DNA of 64,000 bases, from assembly GCA_003254905.1 (NCBI GenBank), contig QANU01002056.1, forward strand, positions 74,035 through 138,034, in the 5' to 3' direction. The stretch is from Nissolia schottii. Its lineage: Eukaryota; Streptophyta; Magnoliopsida; Fabales; Fabaceae. The notes beneath the pieces are model-generated. The model searched no databases and had not been told where the DNA came from. It saw nothing but the letters and a program-made list of their open reading frames with translations. Each line of letters begins with the position of its first letter. The first letter of the stretch is position 1. The position numbers were made by a program, and so were the translations under genes. Below, one piece after another: positions 12,485-23,980 of the stretch.

Positions 12485-13387
12485 TGTAAGACCCTACATT
12501 TATTTTCATTGTTGGCACGAGTTTAGTATACTCGATGAGTCCTAGACATGGGTTCAGCGTACTCACAAATTCTCAATATACCCTACGGGGTTTAGCGTAC
12601 CCAATACCACAAGGATTTATCTTGGTGCAGCAAGGTTGGACTTGTTCCTCCTTAACCGAGGTTGAGACTTCTCTTTCCTCAACCCCTTAGTTGGATGTGG
12701 ACAGATTTAGTATCAACAGCCTACGTGGCTTCTCAGTTGAGTTATCGGTGATCCATGTGACATTGCTGTTCAACTAGGCAGGATGTACAAATATTTTGTA
12801 AGACCTCACATACAACTCACCAGTGATATTGTTCTCTTCAGCGTAGCATTAGTGTTTGTATAAAATTAGTTGATTTCAGTATTTATATTCATGCTTTCAG
12901 ACTATATATGTCATGGTAGTACTCTATGTATATACATGCATCTTTTAGATACTTTTTTCTTATTAAAAATGCTTCAGTATGTGCTAAGTGAGCAGTACTG
13001 AGGTGCCCATTATTGAGTGATGAACTCACCCATCATCTATTTGTTTTATACATGTGAGGACTGTGGAGTTGATCTTTTAGTGTAGTGGTAGTACCAATCT
13101 TTGAGTCAATGATGATGCTCCGCTTCGTACGGGAGAATCAGTGTGTCTGTTAGCAGTTGTTCCAATGGGTCATAGGCAGGGTCTTCAGGCGTTACCTTAG
13201 TTAGATAATTGATTTTTAATTCTACATGTATAAAGATTTTTCATATTTTCATTTATAATAAGAAGTAGTTTAAAATACAGTTAATACAGTTATATTATTT
13301 TGTATGAACAATAGTTTCAGTCACGATAGAGCTTCTGTGGGGACAATGTCCTTACGTGCGGTCACTCCCGAATTTTAGGGCGTGATA
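12485..13387 (+). mobile_element. possible nested solo LTR
   Basis: Begins TGTAAGACCCTAC and ends TTTAGGGCGTGATA, resembling the ends of common plant gypsy LTRs (TGTAAGACC ... GGGCGTGACA). It is non-coding, about 0.9 kb, and sits exactly against LTR piece B. Flanking 5-mers (TACAC and GAATC) do not match, so no target duplication supports it. Confidence 0.3.
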
Positions 13388-13662
13388 GAATCCTAGGAGG
13401 GTCCACCCAAGATTAGGGAGCAAGCCAAAGGGGCCCCACTTTAGGGACACTTTGTTTGCCCTAATCCAGAGGACTTCCCAAGATATAAATAGCCCTACAC
13501 TTGGTACGTCGAATCAACCCTTTTCTTTAACCTAATTTTCCATCGTCTTACATAACCTTACTTGAGCGTTGGAGTGCTTACAGGTACTTAACACCACCAA
13601 ACCAGACAACTTTCCAAGGAGATTCAGCGTCCGACCTCAATCGTTGAAGGTACCACACGATA
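13388..13662 (+). repeat. Ty3/gypsy LTR piece B
   Basis: Direct-repeat partner of 10481-10756, sharing the same order of blocks (GGTCCACCCA, TTTGCCCTAAT, GATATAAATA, CTTTTCTTTAACCTAATT, GAAGGTA(C/T)CACACGATA). Its divergence from piece A implies an old insertion. Confidence 0.65.
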
Positions 13663-15097
13663 TAAACATAATAAAATAGGTCTCAACATATTCCCTCTTC
13701 ACCAAGTTAGACTCTCTCTCCTTTACTCACACTCTTTCACTCTAGTGTGCAGCGGTTGAATAATAGAAACATGTATCAACATAATAGAAATATGTATCAA
13801 CATAATGAAATAGGTATCAACATATTATAAATGTATACGAACGTTTATAAAAAAAATTATCAACGTTTTTTTAACATCGATGCATTTATAATATATTGAT
13901 ACCTATTTCAGATAATTTATTGTATTTTGTGGAGAGATTGAGAGCAAGAGAGGGTGGTTTGACAAAGAAAGAAGATTAACAATGATTAATTTTTTTATTG
14001 TATTTTGTGATCCCCATTAAATATTATTGTCATGTTTTACAATATATGTGTATATTTAATGTGAAAAAAACATTTCTCTCTTTTTTTTTACATAAGTATG
14101 TAGTATTATTTTGTAGGAAAACCCTTAATTTAGTCCCTCTCGATTTTCATTTCGGTCAACTTGGTTCTTGCTACTATCTTAATGATAACGATGTTTGATT
14201 ATTTAGACTGATGCACTAAATTCAATTTTTGAATTACTAATTAATAACACGGTTCAAATATATATATATATATATAATAAATATAATTATTATAATATTA
14301 TATCACAATAATACTAATAGTTTAATATCAAAGTTGACCTCTAACTAAAGGGACTCGAGTTTGAGTCTTACCTCACATCAAAAGATGAACTTTTTTTTTA
14401 ACAAAGGACATTCTTTTTTCTTACCAGCGGCACTTTTTAAAAATTTTAAAATACTCTTTTGATGAGTTGAGAGGTAAAGAAAAATACAAAAAATGTTATT
14501 TAAGCTATAGAAAAGTATAGACAATTTATATTTCCTTTTACAGCATAGTATGGATTCCATCATGCACTTAATAGATCTTATGAGGTGTTAGACAAGAAAT
14601 GATAGTGTGTCTATGACTTTTCAATAATCTAAATAACACTAAAAGAAAAAATTAAACCGATAGCTATGCAGCATGCCCTTTAGCGAGCCGGCCGTCCATT
14701 TAGAATAACTGCTGCCAATCACCTTATGCCACATTATCACATCGTAACGAATGGTAATAGTGAAGTTTTAATTAATACTCATTTGTTGCATTAATTATTA
14801 CATTAAAGATATAAAAACAATAATAAATGATTTTTTTTTTTTCAATCGGTAACAATTAATTCCTTTCACCGATATAAATATACTTTCAATAAAAAAAAAA
14901 TTCATATACATAAACAAAATTTAAATATTAGGCAAATATTTAAGAAACTCAACGACGTGATAAGCTTTAAATAAGATATATACATGGTTATCAAACTCGC
15001 GAGTTTAAGTAAACTCGTGGAGCCTCCGTAAACTCGGATCGTAAACTAGGATCGTAAACTCGTACGAGTTTACCTATTATTAAAAAAATATTAAAAA
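13663..15097. other. gene-free, AT-rich; includes a 28-bp inverted repeat
   Basis: No supportable gene. A near-perfect inverted repeat lies at 13806-13833 and 13883-13910 (arms start TGAAATAGGTATCAA and end TTGATACCTATTTCA). This gives a hairpin of about 105 nt, probably a small MITE. At 15001-15075, AAACTCG-type motifs recur five times with two palindromes. A (TA)n run occurs at about 14259-14276. Confidence 0.5.
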
Positions 15098-15098
15098 N
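15098..15098. other. ambiguous base (N)
   Basis: A single undetermined base in an A/T-rich tract, about 260 bp upstream of the CDF start codon. It marks assembly or base-call uncertainty. Confidence 0.95.
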
Positions 15099-15224
15099 GT
15101 GGGGGCAAAAAGAAAATCTAATAGAGGCCACAAGAACTTGTGGCCAGGAACGGAAACCCCCATCTGACGTGGCACTCATACCTCGTTTATACGGAGATCA
15201 ATATCCCATTCCTCCTCCCTCCCT

Positions 15225-15244
15225 ACCTCTCTCTCTCTCTCTCT
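15225..15244 (+). repeat. CT-rich tract in the CDF 5' leader
   Basis: A run of CT dinucleotides about 115 bp upstream of the CDF ATG. Pyrimidine-rich leaders are common in plant 5' UTRs, and this supports transcription starting upstream of it. Confidence 0.6.
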
Positions 15245-15359
15245 ATACTGACACACAGACACACACAAAATTCAGATCCCCCAACCCTCCAAGTGCGCGC
15301 CTTTTTTCCTTCTCTTTCGTTCCTCTGTTCCGAATATCGATCCCCACACCACACACAAA

Positions 15360-18245
15360 ATGCAGGATAAGGGATTTGAGGACGCCACCACCAACAACAA
15401 CGCTATTAGGCTCTTCGGCCAGAAGATTCCCTTCCCCGGAGATGCTGATGATATTCCTCCCCCCGACCACCCTCACTCGCCGGCCTCCATGGACTTTGCT
15501 GACAAACAAGAAGAAGAAGAAGTAGAAGAAGAAGAAGAAGAAGAAGAAGAAGAAATATATGAAGAAGAAGAAGAAGAAGATGAACAAGAAGAAGAGACTA
15601 ACGGGGAGAAAGACCAACATCACAAGGTACGGTTATTGTTGCCGTTGTAGTTGTTGTGAGTGAGAAGAAAACCTTTTAGAGAGACAAAGCTCTGTTCTTG
15701 ACATGTGTAGAGAAACATGTCGAGCTCCTGTAGCTCCTCTTGCCCTAATTTTTCCCCACTTTTCTGCCTTTTTCAAATTTCTCTTCCTGTTTTTCGTTTT
15801 TTTCTTGGAATTTCTCTGTTTTTTGAATGAGCATTAAAGCGATTTATTTTTGTTGTTGTTTTGGTATCATTTATTTCGATTGAGAATTAGTGTTGTTCGT
15901 GTTTCCAATTGCGAGATTTAGGGCTTCGTTGCTGATCTATTAGTTTCGGTGTTTGGAACTTAAGACTGTCAGATTGTTGGGAAAAATAATTCCCCAAAGC
16001 TCCTCCTTCCCTTGCTAAGGGAATCGGAGCAAAGTTTGATTCCGCCCTTCATAAACAGTAAAGTTTTCTTAATTTCTGAGTTTCTGATTGCTGGTTCAAT
16101 TTTTTATATGGAATATCTTTGACATATGAGTGCTGATTACAACTTTTTACTGAACAATTTTAGTGAGAAAATTGTACATGACCTTGTCATGTGTATACAA
16201 CTCTACCGTTGATTTTGTCCTTTTTGAAGTTTTTACCCTTTTACTTTATTAATGATATAGATGGAGTTAACCTTTAAATTTGTCCTTAAGGTTGACAGCA
16301 TCGTTTAAGTTTATCCCTAAGTTATGAAAAATATCAAATTCGTTCTGAGTTTATAAAAAGTCGATCAAATTAGTCTTTCGGCGTCAGTCTAACCTAATTT
16401 GGTTAACTTTTGACAACTTTGGGGACATATTTGATACTTTCCATAGTTTGGCAATGAACTTGACCGGTGCGTCCAACCTTATGGACGGAATTTGAAGCAA
16501 GCCATGTGCAATTTCTGTGTAAGATGATGCTCTCCAATTTTAGTCCAATCTGTCCAACCATGACTATTTCTTTATCGATTAACTTTGTTGTTTCAACTTT
16601 CGGTACTTATACTGTCTCTAGCTGCTTAAGATCAGTACTTTCTGTTGGCACAGTCCTACTCCTACCCAAACCCCTCTAAATGGTACTGCGTTGTATTGTT
16701 TAATTAGGTCTTTTCATTTATTTAGGTACTGTGTTGAAGAGTATGTTTATACTGTGGAATAGAGTAAGAATGTTCTAATTGGCAATTTATATAGGGTTTC
16801 CTTGAATAGCATGGCTTTCATTCAAATAATTGCCAATGTTCTTTGTGTTATAATATCATTTCGACTCTTAAAAGTTGTGAATCTTAATATATATCTTGGT
16901 TTTATACTTTTATTTATGTGGTATAAATTTCATTGATTAAGCCAAGCTTTTTGTGTCAAATTATCAGGATCCAGCAACTGAAGGAGTTACTGAGAAAGAG
17001 CAAGAGGGTGACCCTCCTCCTAACGCAGAAGAAGCTAAGAATTTAGCCAGATCGCCTGAGGCTGTGGTGAACCCGAAGACACCTACCATAGAAGAAGAAG
17101 CTGCAAAATTAAAAGGTGACAAGTCAGAGAAGGAACAAGGCGATGCATCCAACTCGCAAGACCTGAAAACACTGAAGAAGCCAGATAAGATTCTTCCATG
17201 CCCCCGCTGCAATAGCATGGACACTAAATTCTGCTACTACAACAATTACAACGTCAACCAGCCTCGTTACTTCTGCAAAGCCTGCCAACGATACTGGACT
17301 GCGGGCGGCACCATGAGGAATGTGCCAGTCGGGGCAGGAAGGCGAAAGAACAAGAACTCTTCCTCCCATTACCGCCACATCACAATCTCTGAGGCTCTTC
17401 AAGCAGCTAGAATCGATGCTCCTAATGGGACTCATCTCCCTCAATTGAAAAGCAATGGTAGAGTCCTCAGCTTTGGACTAGATTCACCAATCTGTGATTC
17501 CATGACATCTGTCCTCAACCTTGGAGAGAAAAAGGTTCCCAATGGCACAAGAAACGGGTTCCATCATGGCCTCGAGGATCAAAGACTAAAAGTTCCTTGC
17601 AAAAGTGGGGAAAACGGCGATGACTGCACGAATTCTTCTTCCATTACTGCTTCAAATCCAATGGGAGAAAGTAGCAAAGGTACTCTCCAAGAACCGGTGC
17701 TACAAAACAATGGTTTCCTTCCGCAAGTTCCATGCCTTGCCAGTGTTCCTTGGCCTTATCCCTGGAATGCTCCAGTTCCCTCACCGGCTTTGTGTCCTTC
17801 AGGATTTCCACCAGTTCCATTCTATCCTGCTGCCTTTTGGAACTGCAGCATGCCAGGGAATTGGAATGTTCCATGGTTTCCCTCACATTCCTCTTCTTCA
17901 AACCCAATGTCTCCAGGCTCCGGACCGAATTCTCCAACCTTAGGGAAGCACTCAAGGGATGGTGACATGGTTAACCAAGACTCCTTGAGCAAAGAAGAGC
18001 CACCAAAGCAGAGAAACGGTTCTGTTTTGGTTCCCAAAACCTTGAGAATCGACGATCCAAATGAAGCTGCAAAGAGTTCTATATGGGCAACTCTTGGAAT
18101 CAAGAATGAATCAGCCAGTGGGAAAGGCATGTTTAAGGCCTTCCAACCAAACAAGGAAGAAAGAAATCATGTTGAAGCCTCTTCAGTGCTACGGGCTAAC
18201 CCTGCAGCATTGTCTAGATCCCTTAACTTTCATGAGAACTCGTGA
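15360..18245 (+). CDS. CDF: CYCLING DOF FACTOR-like (CDF) zinc-finger transcription factor
   Basis: Two coding exons, 15360-15626 and 16968-18245, joined in phase 0 across a 1341-bp GT-AG intron (AAG|GTACGG ... TTATCAG|GAT), give 514 aa. The N-terminus has the [12 protein letters not shown] motif conserved in CDFs and linked in Arabidopsis CDF1 to TOPLESS recruitment. A very acidic Glu run follows (about residues 51-79). The Dof domain lies at about residues 161-215 with the four zinc ligands in CPRC and CKAC and the [14 protein letters not shown] core. The C-terminus has the family SSIWATLGI and GMFKAFQ motifs. CDFs are nuclear, bind AAAG sites, repress CONSTANS and FT in the morning, and are degraded through FKF1-GIGANTEA. 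The first ATG in frame is chosen because the LFG motif follows it closely. One intron is normal for the family. I cannot assign a CDF1-5 orthologue. Confidence 0.95.
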
Positions 18246-21113
18246 ATCAGCAAAGAGGGAATGTGGTCAATAACCATCTTTGAGTAATGGGGCACTGATT
18301 GTGGCTTCATTGACCTTGTACAGAAGCGAAGGGTTGTAGTCTTTGATCTACTCAGCATAAGTGGGGAATAACTAATTTTGTCTTTTAATTTTGAATTGAC
18401 ACTATGAATGGGTGCCTTTTCATGTGCTTAGTTTGCTGAGTTTGAGTACATGTACATATATAAATTATATGTGAAATACTGGCTAGAGATGGAAAAGGAT
18501 ATTTTGCTATGTATAAAAAATGCAGAGGTGCTGTATTTTCCTATGAAACGGGAACATGGTTCTTCCTATTTTTATACCATGGTACCTAGTAGAAGAAGAA
18601 AAGGGACACTTTTTCCTTGTGACTACTTCCCTCTCTTTTCTCTCTCCTTCTGTATGTGAGTTGTGAAGGGGTTTCTGCTTTCTACAGCGGGTAGATGACA
18701 AGAGCACACAAGTAGGCCGATAAACACAAACAATACGACAATAAAGCAGAGAATAGTGAATAGCATGTCGTGTTCTTTGATATAATGACACAAAACCAGT
18801 AAGCTTCTGAATTTCTTTCAAGTAAAAGGTAACCCTTTTGTCTTTGTTATGTCCTGTAAAATAACTCATGAAATGCGCCTGAATCAAAGAAGAGTGGAAC
18901 TTCGGGACAAAAGAAGAATTGCAGATATGATTTTCCTTTTGTTGTCAAATTTGAAGATATTGAATGATCTAAACAACTTGCATTAAAGCTGGACCGCGAA
19001 CCTTGATATTTATTTCTATTTTTTCTTGCTTTTTAAACTAATTCCCAAATTGGTTTGTCACATTAAAAGTAGATTTATGATCCTAGATGAATTTTATTTG
19101 CATAGTTAAGGGGTTTGAATCTCGAAGTCTCTTAAAAGAGAGTTTCACTTGAGCACCACGCTCAATAGAATGATCCGGTATATAAACACTTAAATGATGC
19201 CTCCGAAGTCCCAAATTTCCTTTATGCACCAATTTGGCGGATAGATCAAAATCGGCCCAACATGTGTCCTTAACCACAAGAACACATTCAGATATTTTAT
19301 CTGCTCCAATTTAATACCAGCCACATTTAGTGTATAAAATTTTGTAAGATGAGTTGTGATGGGACCCCAAAATGCCAAAAAAATATGACACACTATATCC
19401 TCTTCCTCTTGGCACCCTACTTTTGACTTTTCCTCCTTTTTTTTTCGCCCTTTTAGCCCTTTCCCATCAGCTACAAGAAAGCAATAGCTCACTCCTTTTC
19501 CTCCATATACCTATAACACTGACCAAATTTCAATTATTAGGGGAACCAAAACAGTAAAGATAATTCGTTGGAAGTAAGCATCATCATCAATTTCTAGCCA
19601 TGAGTACTAATAAAAATGCCTTGATACAACTTCCATTATCTCTACCCTCTTCCATTCCAAACTATTACTACCCACACTTTTAGGATATTCTCTAGCATTC
19701 ATCATTTACCGTTTTTTTTTTTTGGGACCGTGAGTTGAAAAGGACCCTTAATTTGTATAGATTGATTTTTGGTGATAATATGTCAATCCCCTAAATTTGT
19801 GGCATCTAACAGCCACACGTTGCTTATTGATATCACCAAATTAGCAAGTAACAATATCCAAAATAAAGAGGGGTCAGCAAAGCTGCCAAATTTCCATTAC
19901 CAAAATCTTAGTTTACTAATAATGCATTTTTAGCCAATTTAACACGTCAAAGTGAGTTTTCAAAAGAAAAGAAAAGAAAAAAGAAAAAGGGAAATGAAGG
20001 TAGAAAGCCATGTCTCCTAATCACATGCAATTGGATCATGACAAATTATGGCAAAATTGCTTGTCATGAAGAAAGTGCTTTGTTTTTTTAATTTTTTTAA
20101 GACCACCCATTTGCAAATTGTTTTCAATGCCAGGGGGGTCCATCATGTTCTGTTTAGCTTAAAGTGCTTAACACTCTTTAGTGTTAGATTTGCGGAAAAA
20201 TGAAGTTGGTCAACCATTTTCACCTCCCTTTTCATCATTTGCATTATAATTATCTTGAAAACAAAAGAGTGAGACTTGGTCAGGAAGCGGTTTTAGGAAG
20301 TACACAAACACTTGTAAAATGGGCTAGATTTGTATCAAGTTCTGCATGTCCATTACAACTAATTATTTAATTAAATAATGTGTACACTTTTTTTTTAAAT
20401 AAGTGATAAATGTGCACTCTTTTCGACAAAAGAAAAATTAACATATCATATTTTAATTTGAGAATTAGTTAAAATGGACATAATGAAGTTGATCTAAACT
20501 TTATACTTATAAAATTTAGACTTAGTACTAGAGCTCCAGAAGGCAGTAGAAGGATTATGACTTTAGTGTGACTATGAGTCAACTTCCCACTATCAACTAC
20601 TCAATCTAGTTCCTATAGTGTTATTGGAGATAAAACTATAGTGAATCAATTGTTATTTAAATTCCATGTGCATTGTATTAACTCCACAGTAAAAAGTTAC
20701 CTAATGTGGAACTGAGTTTCATATAGGTGAATTTCGTCTGCAATTCAAGGAACAAAAGTGACTTTAATTAAGTGCTTTGCCATTAATTGAGTGACACATG
20801 AAGTCAACCATTCAGCACACTCTCTCTCTCTCTCTCTTCCAGTAGAACATCTCTGTCCAAGAGAATAGTAATCATCAGTCCAAGATAAGTTAAAAAGATG
20901 TTAACATTTCTACCCTTAATATGTAAGTATGATTTATTCAAGCGCTAAGAAAGTAAAAAAAAAAAAAAAATAACTTAGCTTTTGGTTCATCATGTTAAGG
21001 GTATGTCATGTTTTAAATTCATTTTTCGTTGGTAGTAATTTAAACCAAACAATTACTAAGCATACTTTGGTTGGACCGGTTGGGATGATATCCCTATTCT
21101 TTGATATCATTTA
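18246..21113. other. CDF 3' region and gene-free intergenic DNA
   Basis: The first few hundred bases are probably the CDF 3' UTR. Beyond that I see no coding region. A (CT)n tract lies at about 20820-20838 and poly-A or poly-T runs at 19714-19724 and 20956-20971. Short frames (for example 19190-19492 on -) have no domain signature. Confidence 0.5.
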
Positions 21114-21165
21114 ATGGTATCTCATTTTTCACTCAAAATTATTCTCTTCTGCACCTCCTCCCTCT

Positions 21166-21690
21166 TTGTTCCTCTCCGCCAATGCCACCCTCTTCCACGA
21201 CTCCTGGCCACTAAACGTAAACGACCACCGAGACTTGGAATTCACTTTCGTTTCCAGAGACCACTCCAACTCGTCTCCCGACGTATTCCGAAACGGCCAC
21301 ATTAGCCCAACCTACCCGCTCCTCGGCCGCCACATCCGCCTAAACGCCGTCGTTTCGGTTAAATCCGCCGAAACTGTCATGGTCCGACGCCGTTTACCAC
21401 TAAAGGCGCTCATGTTGGAGGAGCGCGAAAGGACGTTGTCAACGACGAGGGGACTTACCCCACGCGCCCCCTGCAAGAAGAGCACCTCCGTGTGTTCTTC
21501 TTCGTCTTCGACGTCGAGGCGGTGGAAGCTTGGAGACTTGCTCCTCAGCTGGAGCCATGATCCGGTCCTGTTCGTGGCAGTGGGGACAGAGGTGAGGGCG
21601 GAGAGGAACAGAGACGGAGGAGAGACAAGGGTATTTTTTGTAATTTTACAAATAACTGGGGATCAATGTGTAAATAATAAAGTTTTGTAA
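21166..21690 (+). CDS. unrecognised open frame, possible gene fragment
   Basis: A 174-codon frame in a locally GC-richer patch (about 21160-21620) with a composition closer to plant coding DNA than its surroundings. I do not recognise the family. The first ~75 residues (LFHDSWPLN, DLEFTFVSRD, SPTYPLLGRH) look protein-like. After about residue 80 the frame becomes Ser/Arg-rich and less natural, suggesting a frameshift. A parallel frame starting at 21114 begins with a hydrophobic stretch (FSLKIILFCTSSLFVPL). If the two frames were once joined, the product would start with a signal peptide. No intron or partner gene is evident. It could be a decayed secreted-protein gene or chance. Confidence 0.25.
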   Translation: MFLSANATLFHDSWPLNVNDHRDLEFTFVSRDHSNSSPDVFRNGHISPTYPLLGRHIRLNAVVSVKSAETVMVRRRLPLKALMLEERERTLSTTRGLTPRAPCKKSTSVCSSSSSTSRRWKLGDLLLSWSHDPVLFVAVGTEVRAERNRDGGETRVFFVILQITGDQCVNNKVL

Positions 21691-22586
21691 GGTCATTAAA
21701 AAGTGTGCGTTTAATTTATAATTTTTTAAAGTTAATTTTTTGAAAAAAAGAAAGGTACCATTAGATGGTTCCAGACAATAGGATTACCATCCTAACCAGT
21801 CCATTTTGGTTGCTTTTTGTTCAGTGGGTGGCAAAAGCTTGAACCGGTGCACATTGCTGGATCTAGCAAAAAAAGACAGGCATGTCACCAGAAAGGAAGA
21901 GCATGAAAAAAAATAAAATAAAGAAATAGGCAAAGATAAAATAAACTATAAGCTATTAGTGGGAAAGGTATATGGAGGAAAGTGTGGACAGTAAGGCATT
22001 GCCTTTTGATAGAAAGGCAACCAAGATGAATGTGTGGTACCCCTTTTTCCACCTTTAATCATGAAACTAAGACTGATTTTGTTCATATGGGACAAAAACA
22101 ACATACCTACCACATTGATGCAAAGCAGCAAAAGGTCGAACATACCTGTAAAACAAAGCAATGTTGAGCGAAAAGAGACAGACCAAGGGAGATAAAAAGC
22201 TGGGTACATTGTAAGATGTTACCTACGAATGTTGCACATAATGCTAATGTTTCAATTTCAATTGAACTAGAAATCTTTCAAGATCCGATTAATGGATTAA
22301 ATTATTTCAACTTCTTCGTAGTTTGGTAATAGGACACTGAGAAATCGAATTGAAATGATATAAAAAGTTCATTCATGATTATATTTGCAGAAAGAGATAA
22401 AGGATATTGTCAACTATTTATACTTCATTCCACAAGAATTTGTACCAATAAATTTACAGCAGTATTAAAAGTTTTTTTATGTGATACAAAGCAATAAAAG
22501 TAAAAGGTTTTAGTTTTTGTGCATTGCATTGTATATTTTAGATTTTATAAATATCACTCAATTATAAGTTTTCAATATTAAATATA
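21691..22586. other. gene-free intergenic stretch
   Basis: AT-rich, no supportable gene, RNA or mobile-element signature seen. The minus-strand frame at 21946-22209 is short and unrecognised. Confidence 0.5.
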
Positions 22587-23786
22587 GGGTTAATTCAGTT
22601 TTTAGTCCCTATAATATGAAAAAATTTGGTTTGTCCCTCGTTGTCAGTTTTAGTCCCCGTAAAATATGAAATTTTGATTTTGGTCCCTATTGATTGTGGG
22701 AGAGTGACGGTACTGACGTGTCACTTGACGTTGTTGACGGGGCGTCACATGTGAACACGCTACGTGGCGGAGCCCATTTTGTTGGGTCCAAACCAAACCC
22801 AGAACCCTGACCCGTTTGAAAAAAAAAATTAAAACACAAAATCCCCAAATCAATCCCCTCCCCCAAAATCCCTAAATCAATCCTCCCAAAATCTCCAAAT
22901 CTGCAGCAACTCAAAGGCCACAACCACGCACTCCCCTTCCCCCCACAGCATCGTCTCCCACAAGCAGCCGTCGCCGCCACACAAGCCGCTGTCACCGCTG
23001 GGGCTGCCATCTTCTCTCTGCTCGTAGGCTCGCGTGCGTGCTCGCCGTCCTCTTCTCGCGTGGCTGTCATGCTCGCCGTCGTCGTGCTCGCGTGGCTCCG
23101 TCGTCTCCGTCGTTGGAGTGTCTGACTAGACTGCTGCCATTGGAGTGTGTCAGTCTGGACTACTGCCATTAGAGTTATGGCAATGGAAAGAAATACAAAG
23201 GGAGCTATTGAGCTTTTTCGTGAGATGCTCAAACAAGATATGAAACCAGATAATGTTTTTGTGGCATTATTGATGGCATGTAGCCATGGCAGCTTTGTGG
23301 AGCAAAGGAGGCAAATATTTAGGTCAATGAAAAAGAACCATGGAATCAGTCCTCAGATTGATCACTATGGATGTATGGTTGATTTGCTTGGTCGAGCTGG
23401 TTTGTTGGAAGAAGCTCTTGATCTCATAGAAAGCATGCCAATGGAACCTAATGATGTTATATGGAGATCTCTTCTAACTGCTTGCAGATTGATTTGGGGA
23501 TTTTGGAGGAGGGGATTAGGTTTGCAAATTTTAGTTTTTAAATTTTTTTTTTTAAGCTGGTCGGGTTCTGGGTTCGGGTTGGACCCCAAAAAAAGCGGCT
23601 TCGCCACGTGGAGGGTCCACGTGTGACGCTCCGTCAGCGACGTCAAGTGACACGTCATCACCGTCACTCTCCCACCGTCAATAGGGACCAAAATCAAATT
23701 TTCATATTTTACAGGGACTAAAACTGACAACGAGAGACTAAAACTAAACTTTTTCATATTACAGGGATTAAAAACTTAATTAACTC
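22587..23786. mobile_element. non-autonomous Mutator-like element with captured gene fragment (Pack-MULE)
   Basis: The left end (GGGTTAATTCAGTTTTTAG...) and the right end (reverse complement GAGTTAATTAAGTTTTTAA...) are long terminal inverted repeats. Similarity runs about 240 bp nearly continuously (shared blocks TTTTGGTCCCTATTGA, GAGAGTGACGGT, GACGTGTCACTTGACGT). It continues weakly to about 300 bp (AAATCCCCAAATCAATC). The interior holds a GC-rich leader-like part (about 22900-23140) and an open PPR-gene fragment (23150-23487). No transposase is present. Long TIRs with captured exon sequence are the definition of a Pack-MULE. I could not find a matching 9-bp target duplication (flanks TTAAATATA and ATATATCAT), so it may be old or the edge may be off by a few bases. 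Confidence 0.8.
23150..23487 (+). pseudogene. captured pentatricopeptide-repeat (PPR) gene fragment
   Basis: About 113 residues without a stop, starting VWTTAIRVMA and ending LLTACR. Features are those of PLS-class plant PPR proteins: AIELFREMLKQDMKPDNVFV, then LMACSHGSFVEQ, then HYGCMVDLLGRAGLLEEAL, then IESMPMEPNDVIW. The last block is the start of the E motif. Intact PPR-PLS proteins are several hundred residues and act in organelle RNA editing. Here only about three repeats survive, bounded on both sides by MULE TIR-adjacent sequence, so this is an acquired fragment. The frame stays open from 23147 into TIR sequence to 23626, giving a chimeric 159-aa frame. Confidence 0.8.
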
Positions 23787-23980
23787 ATATATCATCCAAA
23801 TTTCAATCAATGTTACATGCAATGGCTGCTCTTCAATACTATATGCTGTAGAAAGGTCACCGCTTTCTTTGCAGCTTCAATTTGTCCTGTGCACAAAGGG
23901 AGCCTCAAAATATTTCTTAGGAAGAATAGCTTCAAGGTCATCATTTAGCCCTGATCTGGGAATCACCCAACTAAAAATGT
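23787..23980. other. short spacer, probable 3' UTR of the HNH gene
   Basis: AT-rich 194 bp between the MULE edge and the stop codon of the minus-strand HNH gene. No other feature seen. Confidence 0.5.

Noticed and set aside
12485..13387. Confident solo LTR call
   Set aside because: Ends resemble an LTR but the flanking 5-mers do not match; kept only as a low-confidence feature.
22578..23795. 9-bp target duplication for the Pack-MULE
   Set aside because: TTAAATATA and ATATATCAT share only AT composition, not an exact repeat.
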